DNA of 6,113 nt from contig CABUUG010000112.1 of NCBI GenBank assembly GCA_902494605.1, positions 1 through 6,113 of the forward strand, in the 5' to 3' direction. The position numbers were made by a program, and so were the translations under genes. A model generated the notes under the pieces. It searched no databases and was not told the origin of the DNA. It saw only the letters and a list, made by a program, of their open reading frames with translations. This DNA comes from an uncultured Collinsella sp. Its GTDB lineage: Bacteria > Actinomycetota > Coriobacteriia > Coriobacteriales > Coriobacteriaceae. Each line of letters opens with the position of its first letter. Position 1 is the first letter of the stretch. Shown one piece after another: positions 5,841 through 6,113 of the stretch.

Positions 5841-6113
5841 TTAGGCCGCGGCGCAGACGCTACCGAGTAACTCACGCAGAGGAGACCCGATGCCCTCCAG
5901 CAGTTCGGGCGCGATAATGGCAAAAACGGGAACCTCACCGGTGCCCACGACAGCAGGCACCTTGCCCTCCGAGAGAATGCATCCATAAGGGACAAAACCG
6001 TCTTCGACGGCATCGAGCGCCGCCATGCGACGCGCGAGCTCACGCGCAAAGCCGGCAGTATCGGCATCGCCAATCGCCAGGACAAAGTCCACGCCTTCGT
6101 CGGTCGCCAGGGC
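5841..6113 (-). CDS. C-terminal fragment of an unidentified protein, possibly HAD-IIB trehalose-phosphatase-like
   Basis: The frame is open from the right edge and ends at TAA (complement of 5841-5843), giving the last 90 residues of a protein whose N-terminus lies outside the window. A GTG at 6090-6092 is not taken as the start, because no ribosome binding site precedes it and the frame stays open beyond it. The piece begins ALATDEGVDFVLAIGDADTA. The string VDFVLAIGDxxT resembles HAD motif IV of trehalose-6-phosphate phosphatases and of the phosphatase domain of fused trehalose-phosphate synthases, where GDDxTDE is usual. Here the second acidic part is missing. The tail has an Ala/Val-rich sheet-like segment and a final Leu-rich helix. 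The family assignment is a guess from one motif. Codon use supports this frame over the overlapping one, which runs into the hairpin behind it. Confidence 0.8.
   Translation of the reverse strand, partial: ALATDEGVDFVLAIGDADTAGFARELARRMAALDAVEDGFVPYGCILSEGKVPAVVGTGEVPVFAIIAPELLEGIGSPLRELLGSVCAAA

Noticed and set aside
5765..6085. Minus-strand 106-codon frame overlapping the right-hand partial gene
   Set aside because: It has no ribosome binding site, runs through the terminator hairpin, and has poorer codon use than the frame ending at 5841.
1..6113. CRISPR arrays, tRNA or rRNA genes, insertion sequence ends
   Set aside because: No regularly spaced repeats, no cloverleaf-like sequence and no transposase or terminal inverted repeats were found on reading either strand.

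Overview
The window suggests a high-GC Gram-positive bacterium. A class Coriobacteriia genome, possibly Collinsella, fits the base composition, the strong AAGGAGG-type ribosome binding sites and the style of the genes. This placement is inference from general appearance, not from a marker gene.

Layout. Bases 1-447 (minus strand) hold the N-terminal 149 residues of a Cof-type HAD-IIB phosphatase, cut by the left edge. Bases 448-936 carry no gene I can support. They hold divergent promoter candidates, a small hairpin and short repeats. Bases 937-3805 (plus strand) form a three-gene cassette. It encodes an unrecognised 296-residue helical protein, a 205-residue ClpP-family serine protease with an intact Ser-His-Asp triad, and a TraG/VirD4-type P-loop ATPase. 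The ATPase start overlaps the protease stop by 8 bases and has its own perfect ribosome binding site. The ATPase frame is interrupted by one in-frame TAA at 3110-3112. The downstream half continues in the same frame with all its family motifs, so the break is either a recent nonsense mutation or a sequence error. Bases 3947-5641 (minus strand) encode a complete glucose-6-phosphate isomerase with a clear terminator. Bases 5841-6113 (minus strand) are the last 90 residues of a further gene, cut by the right edge, with a long imperfect hairpin just behind it.

How the genes fit together. The flanks look like ordinary sugar metabolism: a HAD sugar-phosphatase-like protein, Pgi, and possibly a trehalose-phosphatase-like C-terminus. 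The cassette between them is accessory. A ClpP-like protease and a TraG/VirD4-like ATPase that lacks the usual N-terminal membrane anchor are translationally linked. No relaxase, integrase or other type IV secretion gene is visible in the window. This protease-ATPase pairing is the best candidate here for something undescribed. It could also be a decayed remnant of a conjugative element, and the premature stop favours decay.
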